A program made the translations under genes and the position numbers. From NCBI RefSeq assembly GCF_947495965.1, contig NZ_CANMBB010000002.1:62001-126000 (forward strand): a DNA stretch of 64,000 bases. The letters run 5' to 3'. The stretch's first letter is position 1; each line of letters opens with the position of its first letter. Origin of the DNA: an uncultured Maribacter sp. (GTDB lineage: Bacteria > Bacteroidota > Bacteroidia > Flavobacteriales > Flavobacteriaceae). The notes below the pieces were generated by a model. That model searched no databases, had not been told where the DNA came from, and saw only the letters and a list, made by a program, of their open reading frames with translations. Shown in pieces: positions 1 to 9,028 of this stretch.

Positions 1-793
1 CTTTTTTAATTTTGGAGTTTTCTTCTACTATAATTTTTTTAACACCTGTACTAGTACGAATTTTGCCATTGTGTTTTTTTAAAGCATTTGTTTTGGCTTT
101 TATTAAAGCGCCACCGCCACCCATAGGGTAGTAACTACCATTAAAATAATGACTCATTAATGCACAATGCAAAGGAAAAGCTGCTTTTCTTGGTTGTAGC
201 CCGTGATCTCCACATTGTACGTTAAGTATATTTTTAAGTAAAGGATCCTTAATATGCCAGTTTATTACGCGTTTAAGACTAAATAAACCATATTTACCCA
301 TATGACGAGTGCGGTATGGAATAGTTATTTTTTGCCAAAAACCTTTAATATACGGAAGTGAATATATTTGTGTACTTACATTTTTTACTAAAGTTAAATA
401 TTTAGCAATATTCTTTTTTTCTTTTGGGAAACGTTTTGCTAATCGTTCTTTTAACTCTTCTAGGTTAGAAGGATAGTCAAATTTTTCATCTCCTATCCAG
501 CAATGTTCATAAGCATCAGGATTCATTCTAAAAAAAACAAGGTCGTTTGCTATGCCTAACCCTTTATATAAATCGCTGGTAGATTCTCCTTCCCCTAATA
601 AGCCAATGTAGTGTACTCCAGGAGTAAACCTATGACCATTTAAATAAAAACTATGACACCAACCACCAGGAACATCATGCTTTTCTAGAACTAAAACTTT
701 TTGCCCTTCTCTAGACAAACATATTGCAGCTGCTAAGCCACCAGCTCCGGAACCAATAATAATTGTATCCCAGTCTTGTTTATTTTTTTCCAA
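1..793 (-). CDS. Phytoene desaturase / retinol 13,14-reductase-like FAD oxidoreductase, 3' end cut by window
   Basis: The reading frame shows an N-terminal FAD-binding Rossmann motif (IIIGSGAGGLAAA at about residues 9-21) followed by the VLEKHDVPGGWCHSF segment and GVHYIGL, typical of the carotenoid desaturase/isomerase and all-trans-retinol saturase-like flavoproteins. These act on polyene or other lipid substrates; the true substrate cannot be told here. No ATG exists near the start: the only sensible start is TTG at 793-791, one base after the stop of the SGNH hydrolase gene, so it is probably the last gene of a three-gene unit translated by coupling. The C-terminal half lies outside the window. 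Confidence 0.8.
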   Translation of the reverse strand, partial: MEKNKQDWDTIIIGSGAGGLAAAICLSREGQKVLVLEKHDVPGGWCHSFYLNGHRFTPGVHYIGLLGEGESTSDLYKGLGIANDLVFFRMNPDAYEHCWIGDEKFDYPSNLEELKERLAKRFPKEKKNIAKYLTLVKNVSTQIYSLPYIKGFWQKITIPYRTRHMGKYGLFSLKRVINWHIKDPLLKNILNVQCGDHGLQPRKAAFPLHCALMSHYFNGSYYPMGGGGALIKAKTNALKKHNGKIRTSTGVKKIIVEENSKIKK

Positions 794-794
794 A

Positions 795-1487
795 TTATTT
801 TTTTAGCGCTTCTTTAATTGCTTCTTTTACTAAAGGTTCCATAACAGCATAACCTTCTGCTGTTGGGTGTACTTCATCTTTTGCATATTTTTTTGGTAAA
901 CCATTTCTATCATCAACCATAACAGAAAAATAATCTAAATAAATACAGTCATTTTCAAGAGCGTATTCTTTTATCATTTCGTTTAACGCAACAATTTTAT
1001 CTGCAGGTTTAATTTCTGGACTCCAAGGATATTTATAAGCTGGTAATGTAGAAGATAAAATTACTTTTATATTATTTGCTTTTGCAATTTCGGCCATTCC
1101 TTTAATATTATTAATAATCATATTTAAAGTAGATGGGCCAGTGTTGCCTGCAATATCATTTGTGCCTGCTAATAAAACAACAACTTTTGGATGTAATTCT
1201 ATTACATCTTGTCTAAAGCGCACTAACATTTGAGGTGTAGTTTGCCCGCTAATACCTCTATTTATGTATGGTTTTCCTTTAAAAAAATCTGGTCTTTTGT
1301 GTAGCCAACCAATGGTAATGGAGTTTCCCATAAAAACTACTCTGTCTTCATTTTCTAAAGTTGCTTTTATGGCTTCATTTTCTTTTTGAAAATGTTTTAA
1401 ATTTGCCCAATCTTCCGTTTGCGCTTTTGCCTTATTTATACCTAAGAATGCTAACATAATTATAATAAGGATTTTGAGATTTTTCAT
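795..1487 (-). CDS. Secreted SGNH/GDSL-family hydrolase
   Basis: 230 residues with a cleavable signal peptide (about 1-22, ending KAKA-QT), so exported to the periplasm or surface. The SGNH blocks are all present: GNSIT with catalytic Ser at about 56, the Gly of GISGQTT near 78, GTND at 108-111, and the C-terminal DEVH pair at 204-207 supplying Asp and His. The family cleaves esters of acetylated sugars, lipids or other small substrates; the N-terminus and length fit the GDSL-like lipase/acylhydrolase group common in Bacteroidota. Its start overlaps the stop of the upstream membrane-protein gene by 4 bases (ATGA type), indicating translational coupling. Confidence 0.88.
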   Translation of the reverse strand: MKNLKILIIIMLAFLGINKAKAQTEDWANLKHFQKENEAIKATLENEDRVVFMGNSITIGWLHKRPDFFKGKPYINRGISGQTTPQMLVRFRQDVIELHPKVVVLLAGTNDIAGNTGPSTLNMIINNIKGMAEIAKANNIKVILSSTLPAYKYPWSPEIKPADKIVALNEMIKEYALENDCIYLDYFSVMVDDRNGLPKKYAKDEVHPTAEGYAVMEPLVKEAIKEALKK

Positions 1488-1939
1488 GATTCTAAAGCTT
1501 TTATATCCTCTTTGTTTAAGTTTAAATCTGCTTTTATTTTATTTAAAGAAGGCTTTTGAGAGAATAAATATGCAATTAAGGAAACAGCAATTACTAGAGG
1601 TAAAGCATTTGATGTAGTGTAAAAAGCAAATAACGCAAAAATAGCAGGAAGCTCAATAATCATAAACTTTACATGAGATGCCGACTTATATTTTTTTAAT
1701 TTTTCTTCTAAAGATAAGTTGGATGTTATTTTTGATAACATTTTTTTGGATAAAAACTGACTACCAAAATAACCAATAATAGCAATAATTGGTACCGCAT
1801 ATAAAAATGGGTTGTTAGAATCTGGTTGTGCTGTTATTTCTGAATTTTGCATATAAGCTATTACAGCAAAAAGTACTAGACCTAGTACTAAAGAAAGATG
1901 AAGAAATTTTAAGGTTTTTAAAAAGACTTTTGGTTGCAT
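1484..1939 (-). CDS. Conserved small membrane protein, function unknown
   Basis: 151 residues. Four hydrophobic stretches can be seen (about 12-30, 46-64, 94-110 and 113-128), separated by a charged loop rich in Lys (about 66-88) and ending in a cytoplasmic-looking charged tail. I do not recognise a named family. It is the first gene of an apparent three-gene unit with the SGNH hydrolase (4-base overlap) and the FAD oxidoreductase, so a role in the same lipid or envelope process is possible, but this is inference from position only. Confidence 0.75.
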   Translation of the reverse strand: MQPKVFLKTLKFLHLSLVLGLVLFAVIAYMQNSEITAQPDSNNPFLYAVPIIAIIGYFGSQFLSKKMLSKITSNLSLEEKLKKYKSASHVKFMIIELPAIFALFAFYTTSNALPLVIAVSLIAYLFSQKPSLNKIKADLNLNKEDIKALES

Positions 1940-1996
1940 ATATTATTTAAAATAAAAAATTAAACCTCTAAGATAGTTTATAAATACTTATAAATA

Positions 1997-2036
1997 AAAA
2001 TAGCCTTACAGCTATGTATTTCTGTAAGGCTATTTT
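1997..2036 (-). terminator. Intrinsic terminator of the peroxidase gene
   Basis: A 15-base perfect inverted repeat (arms 1997-2011 and 2022-2036, core ATAGCCTTACAG) with a 10-base loop and A/T-rich flanks. It lies just past the stop of the minus-strand di-heme peroxidase gene and would separate it from the next minus-strand unit. Confidence 0.85.
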
Positions 2037-2053
2037 ATATTTAAAAACTTAAT

Positions 2054-3874
2054 TTAAATATTTTCTTTACTAGAATCAGTTAGACTTTTCATAAAAAGAA
2101 TGAGGTCTTGCTTTTCTATTTCGGATAAATTTAGTGGGGTAGGAGGTAATGTTTGTAATTCTAAATCTATTCCTATTCCTGCACCGCCACCACGATTATA
2201 AAAATCTACAACTTCTTCTAATGTAGTATAAACACCATTATGCATATAAGGAGCTGTAAGTTCTACGTTTCTAACCGTAGGAGTTTTAAAAAAGTGTTTT
2301 CTTTCTTCAGTTTTAAATACGTTATACCTTCCTAAATCTGCATCTACTATGGCATTAATTGTGTCGTTTTTAGTAGGTACTCCTAATAACTCTATTTCTG
2401 TATCTTTATATAATGTAGGTACAGTACCATTAAAAACAGGAGCAAAATGGCAAGTTGCACATTTAGCTTTTCCCATAAATAAATTAAAACCATTAATTTC
2501 ATTTTTGGTTAAGGAATTTTCTAGACCATTAATATTTTTATCAAACTTAGAGCTAAATTTATTTAGGGTTCTAATATACTCTGCAATAGTATTACGTATA
2601 TTATAGTCTGTTATCTTACCATTATAAATATTATCAAAACGGGATTTATAATCAGGACTTGTATTTACAGCTTTTTGTAAGGTTTCTAAATTTGTATGAA
2701 ATTCTGTTTCATTATTTACAACAGATACAATTTGGCCTTCTAAACTTCCTGCTCTATTATCGTAAAAAAAGCTTTGTTGAAGCGATGCATATGTTAGTGT
2801 TGGACTATTTCTTATTTGTCCTTTAGGTTTTTTAAGCCCATCTGTAAATGCCTTTTCTTTGTTATGGCATGTAGCACAACTCATAGAGTTATTTATAGAT
2901 AAACTTTTGTCATTAAATAAATCACGACCTAAAGCAATAACTTCTTTAGAAAAGCCTTTATTTTTTATATCTGAATAGTATTCTGTGTTGAATGTTTTAT
3001 CAGAAAATAGGGAAGGAGCATCATTCTTTAGAGCCAAAGTAAATGGAAATTTAGTATTCCAATCTAATACAGTTTCATTAAATAAACGCAATTGTTTATG
3101 AGTATGATTTTTTATAAAACTATATCTATCAAATGTATTAAAGTCTTTAGTGTTTAGGGTTTTTATAGTAGATTCAATTTCAGAAACCCAACTATTATAA
3201 AGTTCTTTATTTACAAATTCTGTTTCTAAAATATGTATATAGTCATTTAAAGTACTATATACATCTTGTGCTTCTGCTAAAGATTGTTCCAAAACAGGGG
3301 AATCAAAGCCTGTAAGACCTGTTTGCGAAACTCTTAGTATAGCATCTCTAAGTAACCAAAGAACATGGTGTTCTTTAAAGTACTCTATTTTAGTGTTTTT
3401 TTCAATTAATTTTAATCTATGGTATATAAGTTTAGCAGTCTCTTGTACTTTTTTTATGTCTAAAGACTCCTCTGTATAAATAGATTCTTCTAATACCTGA
3501 AAACTTTTAGGAGACATTACTTTAATATTAGTAGCATCTTCTTCTTCTACTTTTAGAATATTTGGCGCGTTTAAAAATTTATAATTTTCTGCATCAATAA
3601 ACGCCATCATTGGTTCTACTTGTTTAAATACTTTTCTAGCATTTAAATAATATTTTTCAAAATCTTTTTTAGAATTACTTTTAGATAAACTGTCTATATG
3701 CGACTGGCATATAATAAGTTTAGCAGTATAGTTTTTTTGAAGTTTTTGGCCTATGTTTAAATGAACTTCTTTAGTGTCTTTTTTTACCTGATTACATGAA
3801 ATAATAGATAAAACAAAGAGGCTTATGTAAACATAAACCCCTTTTTTTAATTGTTTTTTTAAATGCTTAATCAT
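2054..3874 (-). CDS. Di-heme cytochrome c peroxidase family lipoprotein with extra N-terminal helical domain
   Basis: 606 residues, almost twice the usual size of CcpA/MauG-type peroxidases. Residues about 1-28 form a lipoprotein signal (SIISC). The C-terminal half holds two c-type heme motifs CATCH (Cys333-His337 and Cys472-His476), each placed as in bacterial di-heme peroxidases, and ends with the family motif PYMHNG followed by a Tyr/Gly-rich segment. The first 300 residues are helical and charged, resembling the extra domain seen in Bacteroidota peroxidases of this size. Likely role: electron transfer or peroxide reduction in the periplasm or on the outer membrane. It follows the PhoX-like gene by 10 bases, so the two are probably co-transcribed. 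Confidence 0.88.
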   Translation of the reverse strand: MIKHLKKQLKKGVYVYISLFVLSIISCNQVKKDTKEVHLNIGQKLQKNYTAKLIICQSHIDSLSKSNSKKDFEKYYLNARKVFKQVEPMMAFIDAENYKFLNAPNILKVEEEDATNIKVMSPKSFQVLEESIYTEESLDIKKVQETAKLIYHRLKLIEKNTKIEYFKEHHVLWLLRDAILRVSQTGLTGFDSPVLEQSLAEAQDVYSTLNDYIHILETEFVNKELYNSWVSEIESTIKTLNTKDFNTFDRYSFIKNHTHKQLRLFNETVLDWNTKFPFTLALKNDAPSLFSDKTFNTEYYSDIKNKGFSKEVIALGRDLFNDKSLSINNSMSCATCHNKEKAFTDGLKKPKGQIRNSPTLTYASLQQSFFYDNRAGSLEGQIVSVVNNETEFHTNLETLQKAVNTSPDYKSRFDNIYNGKITDYNIRNTIAEYIRTLNKFSSKFDKNINGLENSLTKNEINGFNLFMGKAKCATCHFAPVFNGTVPTLYKDTEIELLGVPTKNDTINAIVDADLGRYNVFKTEERKHFFKTPTVRNVELTAPYMHNGVYTTLEEVVDFYNRGGGAGIGIDLELQTLPPTPLNLSEIEKQDLILFMKSLTDSSKENI

Positions 3875-3884
3875 TCAAAAATTA

Positions 3885-5351
3885 TTAGTTAGATAAACCT
3901 TTAAGAACAAATAACTGGCTACCTTCTTTACGACTGTTTGCTTGTGCGTTAGCCATAGAATCTGTAAAAGCAGAACCATCTGCTGGCTCCCAACCATGAT
4001 TTTGAGTAATCATAATAAAAGTATCTTCTACACCTAAAGTTTCAGAAACATCAATCATACCAGTAATTTCCCAATTTCTGTCTGCATTTCCTACGCCTGC
4101 AGCTGCTGCTGCAACTTGATCACACTCTAAAACAGTTTTTAACTCTCCTGTGTTTAAATTATATTGGTATAATTGTGCATAGTGTGCTTTGTCTGTAGTA
4201 TCAGGGTATCCATTAGGGTCTTCTTGAATGTATGCATAGTTTTTAGTAACAACAATGTTATCAGGGCTATGAAAAGCTTTTGCCTTACCATCTAATTTAT
4301 CACCATCTAGAACACAAGAAATTGTAGCTTTTGTTGGATCTTCTTTATCTAGAACTACTTTATAAACTCTACCATATGTAGATCCTTTACCAACAAGACC
4401 ATCTTTTTTTCTACCTGTAACAGTAATGTATAATTCTCTTTGGTTAGCAGCAATACCTCTTCTCCAGTCAATATCTTCTAATCTAGAGAATCCCATAGAA
4501 CCTTTTTCTTTAGCTTCAGCATCTAAAAGGTCAATGCTTCTTTCTTCCATTTCTATAAATTCGGCATCGTAAGTTTCTCCTTCAGCCATATCCATTTCAT
4601 ATGCTACACCTTCAGTAGTTACTTTTAAAGTATATAATTTTCCATTGTTAAGATCTCCTTGATCAGCAACATACATTCCTAATTGTCCAGAAGGTACTTC
4701 ATTGTCAGAGTGATCATCACCAATAAAAATTACTGTTTTCCCAGGGAAAGCATCTTTTCCTATTGCTACTGCATTTTCAGTAGACCATTCTCCTAAAGCA
4801 GATAATGTAGTTGCAACAGATGCATCAGAAGAGCTCTTGTAAGGATCTACAGCAAAAACTCCTTTAGAAGATCCCCCCCATTCACCACCAGATAAGTAAG
4901 TTGGTCCAAAACCATGCTCTTCTGGAGTAATTAATGAACCAGAGCACTGAGCAGTGTATGCTGTAGCTTCTGCGTTAAGAATATATTCTCCTTTTACTGG
5001 TTTAAAAGTTTCATCAAATGAAATTCTTGCAATAGAGTAATCCGCTTCAATATTATTAATTAGCGTAAAAGTTCCGTCAGCTTCTTTTAAAAGACCGGCA
5101 CCATCTGCCATAGATCCATATACAAAGTTTGGAGAATCTTGTAGTACATCTGGAGAACTTAAAATAGAATATATTTCTACATTATTAAATTCTGGAGTTA
5201 CTTTAAAGTAAGCTGGTACGGTAGAATGGTTTTTTAAGGTAACACCTTCTTTTGGCGCATCATTACCACCTCCTGTAAAATCGTCTAACTTATCACAAGA
5301 AGTAGCCGAAACTAAACCTGCTAAAAGCAATACACTTGTAAATTTTTTCAT
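3885..5351 (-). CDS. PhoX/DUF839-like beta-propeller lipoprotein
   Basis: 488 residues with a lipoprotein signal (VSATSC at about 14-19). Features that match the PhoX (DUF839) family are the CSGSLITPEEHGFG segment, the IGDDHSDNEVPSG motif, an acidic PED-like DIDWRRGIA segment, and FHSPDNI followed by a strand, all parts of the six-bladed propeller that binds Ca/Fe in PhoX alkaline phosphatases. The match is partial; some PhoX metal ligands could not be placed, so phosphatase activity is not assured and a lactonase-like or other propeller role is possible. It is the first gene of a two-gene unit with the di-heme peroxidase. Confidence 0.65.
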   Translation of the reverse strand: MKKFTSVLLLAGLVSATSCDKLDDFTGGGNDAPKEGVTLKNHSTVPAYFKVTPEFNNVEIYSILSSPDVLQDSPNFVYGSMADGAGLLKEADGTFTLINNIEADYSIARISFDETFKPVKGEYILNAEATAYTAQCSGSLITPEEHGFGPTYLSGGEWGGSSKGVFAVDPYKSSSDASVATTLSALGEWSTENAVAIGKDAFPGKTVIFIGDDHSDNEVPSGQLGMYVADQGDLNNGKLYTLKVTTEGVAYEMDMAEGETYDAEFIEMEERSIDLLDAEAKEKGSMGFSRLEDIDWRRGIAANQRELYITVTGRKKDGLVGKGSTYGRVYKVVLDKEDPTKATISCVLDGDKLDGKAKAFHSPDNIVVTKNYAYIQEDPNGYPDTTDKAHYAQLYQYNLNTGELKTVLECDQVAAAAAGVGNADRNWEITGMIDVSETLGVEDTFIMITQNHGWEPADGSAFTDSMANAQANSRKEGSQLFVLKGLSN

Positions 5352-5817
5352 TTTCTTTAATGTGTTTGTTATGGGTTATAAATTCTGGTGTAAAATTAGA
5401 AGCAATGGTTTAAGCTAGCTTTAACTGAATATTTTATTTGTTTAATCTGAATGTTAAAAATATTATGAAACTGTTACTAATTAGAATGATTAAAAATTAT
5501 ATTTAAATTGTTGTAACCTGTTGATTTTCAGCAATTTAAAATTTAGTTGTAATCTTACAACTTTAAGTTCTTTTTGTGATTATTTTTTAAATGTAAGTAG
5601 TTAAAAGTCTAGTATTGTTTATGTTTAAAGACTTTTGGTTTTTTAAATAAGTAGTTTATAAGTATAAGTTTTTTTCCTAAAAAGAATAGTGTATTTTATA
5701 GTATTTAATGATTAAAATTTAAAGTTTGAATAACTTATAGTTAAGGTTATGTTTATCTATTTGGTTTTGTTAAGTATTAATTTTCCTGAATAATTTAGAG
5801 AACCAAAAAACAACAAA
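5352..5817. other. Divergent intergenic region with a palindrome
   Basis: 466 bases between the minus-strand PhoX-like gene and the plus-strand fasciclin gene. It is very A/T-rich and holds no credible gene. The only clear structure is a perfect 8-base inverted repeat, AGTTGTAA-TC-TTACAACT (5545-5562), a possible operator for one of the divergent genes. I could not place a confident TAnnTTTG box for either gene. Confidence 0.5.
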
Positions 5818-7383
5818 ATGAAGACCACCTTACAGTTAAAAAAACTATTACTATTAAGCGCTTTTGCAATACTATTTTCTTGTAGTAAAAATAATTCTGA
5901 AGAAAAAATTGAAGAAATTATAAAAGAAGAATCTACTAAGGAAGAGGAAGAGGAAATTGTAGAGCAAGTAGTTACATTAAATATTATCGAATCCATTAAC
6001 GAAACAGAAGACTTATCCTTATTAAAAGCTGCAATTGTAAAAGCTGGTTTAGAAAGTAATTTTTCTGTAGATGGTCCATTAACTTTATTTGCCCCTACTA
6101 ATAAAGCAATAGAAGAGTTGTTTATATTGTTAGGAGATAATTATAATAGCTTTGATGATTTTAACGATTTTATTGAAATAGAATTACTTAAACGTATCTT
6201 ATTATATCATGGTGTAGAAAAGCAGCTAAATTCGGATGCACTTTCTGCAGAAACATTAGAAACACTATTAGAAGGTGATAATATTAAAATAATTGCTTCT
6301 GGAGAAACATTTGTTATTGGGGATGCATCTGAGGTAAATGCTAATTTATTAGAAATAGAGACTAAAGCTAGTAATGGTATAATACATACCATAGATAAAA
6401 TCTTAATACCAACAGAGGTACAAGACTTTTTAAATACTGCAAACGCAACTAATAGTAAAACAATTTCAGAATTAGTGCAGGAAAATGAAGATTTTTCTCT
6501 TTTAAAAGATGCTTTAGAAATTACAGGGTTGTTAGATACTTTGAATGAAGACGGGACTTATACAGTTTTTGTTCCTACGAACGACTCATTTGGGGGTATT
6601 TATGCTCTTCTAGGAGCGGAAATTACTTCTTTAGATGATATAGACACTGCGTTTGAAATAGATTTGTTACGTGATGTATTATCTTATCATGTATTAAATG
6701 ATGTTGTATATTTTTCTGATATTACTGAAGGAGAAATTGCAACCCTATCTGGGGAAAATAAAATAAAAATTTCACCTACAAGTAATGGATACGAATTAAT
6801 AGATGCGACCACTTTAGGAGTAAATTTTATTTTAACAGATATACCAGCAAAAAATGGAGTAATACATACTATAGATAGAGTTATGTTGCCACAATCTGTG
6901 ATAGATGATTTAAGTAGTGAAGCTAGTAAAGTATTTGCTGCGGCATTAGAAAATTTGGAGGATTGTAACGTAGCGCATAGTCTATTTAAAACACTACAAA
7001 GTAGTCTTGGAGGTTTTTTAGATAAAGAATTTACTTTTTTTATACCTTCAGATGCTGCATTTATGAAACTTATACTCGAAAAGGGATATACTTCATTAGA
7101 AGAATTTAATTCCGCTGAAGATTTAGAAATGTTAAAAAAGATTTTTAAATACCATTGTGTAGAATCTGGAAAATTAATGTCATCTAACATAAATAATAAT
7201 GAAACTCTAGAAACAGCACAAGGAGAAAAAATTACTCTTTTAGTTACTAGTAATGGTGTGTATGTTAAAGATAAAACCGTTTCTTTAGCAAAAATTTCTA
7301 AAGCTAATAATGAAATTTTAAGAGGAGTAATACACGTTATAGATAAAGTATTAGTTCCTGAAGAATTAATAGATGTACTATAA
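5818..7383 (+). CDS. Three-domain fasciclin (FAS1) lipoprotein
   Basis: 521 residues. A lipoprotein signal (AILFSC, Cys at about 22) is followed by an acidic Glu/Lys linker (about 27-50) and three FAS1 repeats at about 55-198, 215-357 and 365-520. Each repeat shows the FAS1 signatures: the FAPTNKA / FVPTNDSF / FIPSDAAF strand near its start, a YH motif midway (LLYHGV, LSYHVL, FKYHCV) and a closing NGIIHTIDKILIP-type motif. FAS1 proteins act in cell-surface adhesion or matrix binding. The gene converges with the TIGR02757 gene with one base between the stops and no terminator hairpin in the gap. Confidence 0.92.
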   Translation: MKTTLQLKKLLLLSAFAILFSCSKNNSEEKIEEIIKEESTKEEEEEIVEQVVTLNIIESINETEDLSLLKAAIVKAGLESNFSVDGPLTLFAPTNKAIEELFILLGDNYNSFDDFNDFIEIELLKRILLYHGVEKQLNSDALSAETLETLLEGDNIKIIASGETFVIGDASEVNANLLEIETKASNGIIHTIDKILIPTEVQDFLNTANATNSKTISELVQENEDFSLLKDALEITGLLDTLNEDGTYTVFVPTNDSFGGIYALLGAEITSLDDIDTAFEIDLLRDVLSYHVLNDVVYFSDITEGEIATLSGENKIKISPTSNGYELIDATTLGVNFILTDIPAKNGVIHTIDRVMLPQSVIDDLSSEASKVFAAALENLEDCNVAHSLFKTLQSSLGGFLDKEFTFFIPSDAAFMKLILEKGYTSLEEFNSAEDLEMLKKIFKYHCVESGKLMSSNINNNETLETAQGEKITLLVTSNGVYVKDKTVSLAKISKANNEILRGVIHVIDKVLVPEELIDVL

Positions 7384-7384
7384 C

Positions 7385-8149
7385 TTAAAATTTTTCAAAA
7401 ACTCCTAAGCCAAATAAAGCAAAATCATATTTTACAGGGTCTTTAGGGTCTAGTTTTCGTAAAGATGTGTCTAGCTCTAAAAGAGCTTTTGCATCGTTTT
7501 GTTTGCGGCTCAAAAGTTTTAATTTTCTTGCAACATTACCAGAATGTACATCTAAGGGGCAAGATAAAGAGGAGGTGGGTATGGTTTTCCAAATACCAAA
7601 ATCTACTCCTGTAGAAGCGTCTCTTACCATCCAACGCAAAAACATATTAATACGTTTGGCGGCAGAACCTTTTAAAGGGTCTGATACGTGTTTGGTTGTT
7701 CTTTGCGGATGCGGAATTTCAAAAAAAATAGACTTAAAAGTAGAAATAGCTGGTTGTAAAGAATTTTCGGAGAGGTTAGTTTTAAAAACAGATTCTAACC
7801 CTCCGTTATTTTGATAAATATTACGTAAGCTTTTTATAAAAAATTTTGCATCTTCACTATTAAAAGTTCGGTGTACAAAAGTATTAAAGGCTTCTAAATC
7901 TTCCTCTTTATGCTGCATAACAAAATCATGAGGAGAATTTCCCATAATAGTCATCATTTGTTTTGCATTTTTAATAATACTTTTTCTATTACCCCAAGCT
8001 ATTGTTGCGGTTAAAAAAGCACTAATTTCTATATCTTCTTTTTTAGAAAAGGTATGCGGAATTTGTATGGGGTCACTATCTATAAAATCTGGTCTGTTGT
8101 ATTGTAAAACCTTAGCATCTAAAAAATCTTTGAGTTCTTTTTTAGTCAT
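7385..8149 (-). CDS. TIGR02757 family protein (DUF2400)
   Basis: 254 residues, the normal length for this Bacteroidota/Spirochaete family of unknown function. Recognisable segments are TATIAWGNRK near 48-57, PHDFV, and the C-terminal PLDVHSGNVARKL followed by a short helix and LDPKDPVKYDFALFGLG. The last part resembles the pattern of helix-hairpin-helix DNA glycosylases (Asp-x-His followed by a P...D...FG helix), so a link to DNA or nucleic-acid handling is a reasonable inference, not shown. Cytoplasmic; no signal. It starts 3 bases after the end of the ABC ATPase gene and is likely co-transcribed with it. Confidence 0.87.
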   Translation of the reverse strand: MTKKELKDFLDAKVLQYNRPDFIDSDPIQIPHTFSKKEDIEISAFLTATIAWGNRKSIIKNAKQMMTIMGNSPHDFVMQHKEEDLEAFNTFVHRTFNSEDAKFFIKSLRNIYQNNGGLESVFKTNLSENSLQPAISTFKSIFFEIPHPQRTTKHVSDPLKGSAAKRINMFLRWMVRDASTGVDFGIWKTIPTSSLSCPLDVHSGNVARKLKLLSRKQNDAKALLELDTSLRKLDPKDPVKYDFALFGLGVFEKF

Positions 8150-8152
8150 GTA

Positions 8153-8857
8153 TTATTTATCTGCATTCCATTCTTGCCATTCTATAGATTCTTCTTTTTG
8201 CGTAAAGTTGCCATCTACCATAACTAATTTTCTATCGGCTAAGTTTGCTAGTTCTTCATTATGCGTAACAATAACAAAAGTTTGGTTGTATTTTTCTCTT
8301 AATTCAAAAAATAATTTGTGCAAATTATCGGCACTTTCAGAGTCTAAATTACCACTAGGTTCATCTGCAAAAATTATTGAAGGATTATTAATTAAAGCCC
8401 TGGCAACAGCAACTCTTTGTTGTTCTCCTCCAGATAATTCATTTGGTTTATGATTATATCGGTGAGATAACCCTAAAAAATCTAATAACTCTTTAGCTCT
8501 TTTTTCTGCTTGTGCTTTATTTGTTTTTTTTATGAATGCAGGAATACAAACATTTTCTAATGCTGTAAACTCTGGAAGCAATTGGTGAAATTGAAAAATA
8601 AAACCTATATGTTCATTTCTAAACTTTGCAAGCTCTTGATCCGTTAAATTAGTAACATCTATATTATTAATTAAAAGACTGCTATTTTGTTTGTTATATT
8701 GAGCATCTAATGTTCCTAATATTTGTAATAAAGTTGTTTTTCCAGCACCAGATTGGCCAACAATAGATATAACTTCACTTTTTTTTATGTGCAAGTTTAC
8801 TCCTTTTAAAACCTGAAGTTCTCCATAAAATTTTTGAATATTGGAAGCCTTTATCAT
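8153..8857 (-). CDS. LolD-type ABC transporter ATP-binding protein
   Basis: 234 residues with all ATPase motifs: Walker [10 protein letters not shown] (about 34-42), Q-loop FQFHQLLP, signature [15 protein letters not shown], Walker [13 protein letters not shown] and the H-loop VTHNEE. The sequence fits the MacB/LolD/FtsE group that powers extraction of lipoproteins or other substrates at the inner membrane. No permease is adjacent; its partner must be elsewhere, as is usual in flavobacteria. The gene leads a two-gene unit with TIGR02757. Confidence 0.9.
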   Translation of the reverse strand: MIKASNIQKFYGELQVLKGVNLHIKKSEVISIVGQSGAGKTTLLQILGTLDAQYNKQNSSLLINNIDVTNLTDQELAKFRNEHIGFIFQFHQLLPEFTALENVCIPAFIKKTNKAQAEKRAKELLDFLGLSHRYNHKPNELSGGEQQRVAVARALINNPSIIFADEPSGNLDSESADNLHKLFFELREKYNQTFVIVTHNEELANLADRKLVMVDGNFTQKEESIEWQEWNADK

Positions 8858-8897
8858 CTATAATTTTTTAAAGGGATGAAAGTAAACATTAGCACGG

Positions 8898-8992
8898 ACA
8901 TACCAAAATATAGAGATAATCATTAAAGCTGTCTTTTAAATATATGCCAGTACACATACCAAAATACTAGGAATTAATAGAATAGGCATATA
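8898..8992. repeat. Short direct and inverted repeats before folE
   Basis: The 13-base word ACATACCAAAATA occurs twice (8898-8910 and 8954-8966) and the pair TATATGCC / GGCATATA forms an 8-base inverted repeat (8941-8948, 8985-8992) whose right arm runs into the promoter box of folE. Could be operators shared by the divergent lolD-like gene and folE. Confidence 0.45.
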
Positions 8993-8996
8993 TTTG
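8989..8996 (+). promoter_or_regulatory. Bacteroidota-type -7 box for folE
   Basis: TATATTTG, an exact match to TAnnTTTG, 33 bases before the folE start codon. No clear TTG at the -33 position. Confidence 0.55.
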
Positions 8997-9028
8997 CATA
9001 ATATTAGCATTAAAAGATATTATAGAGC

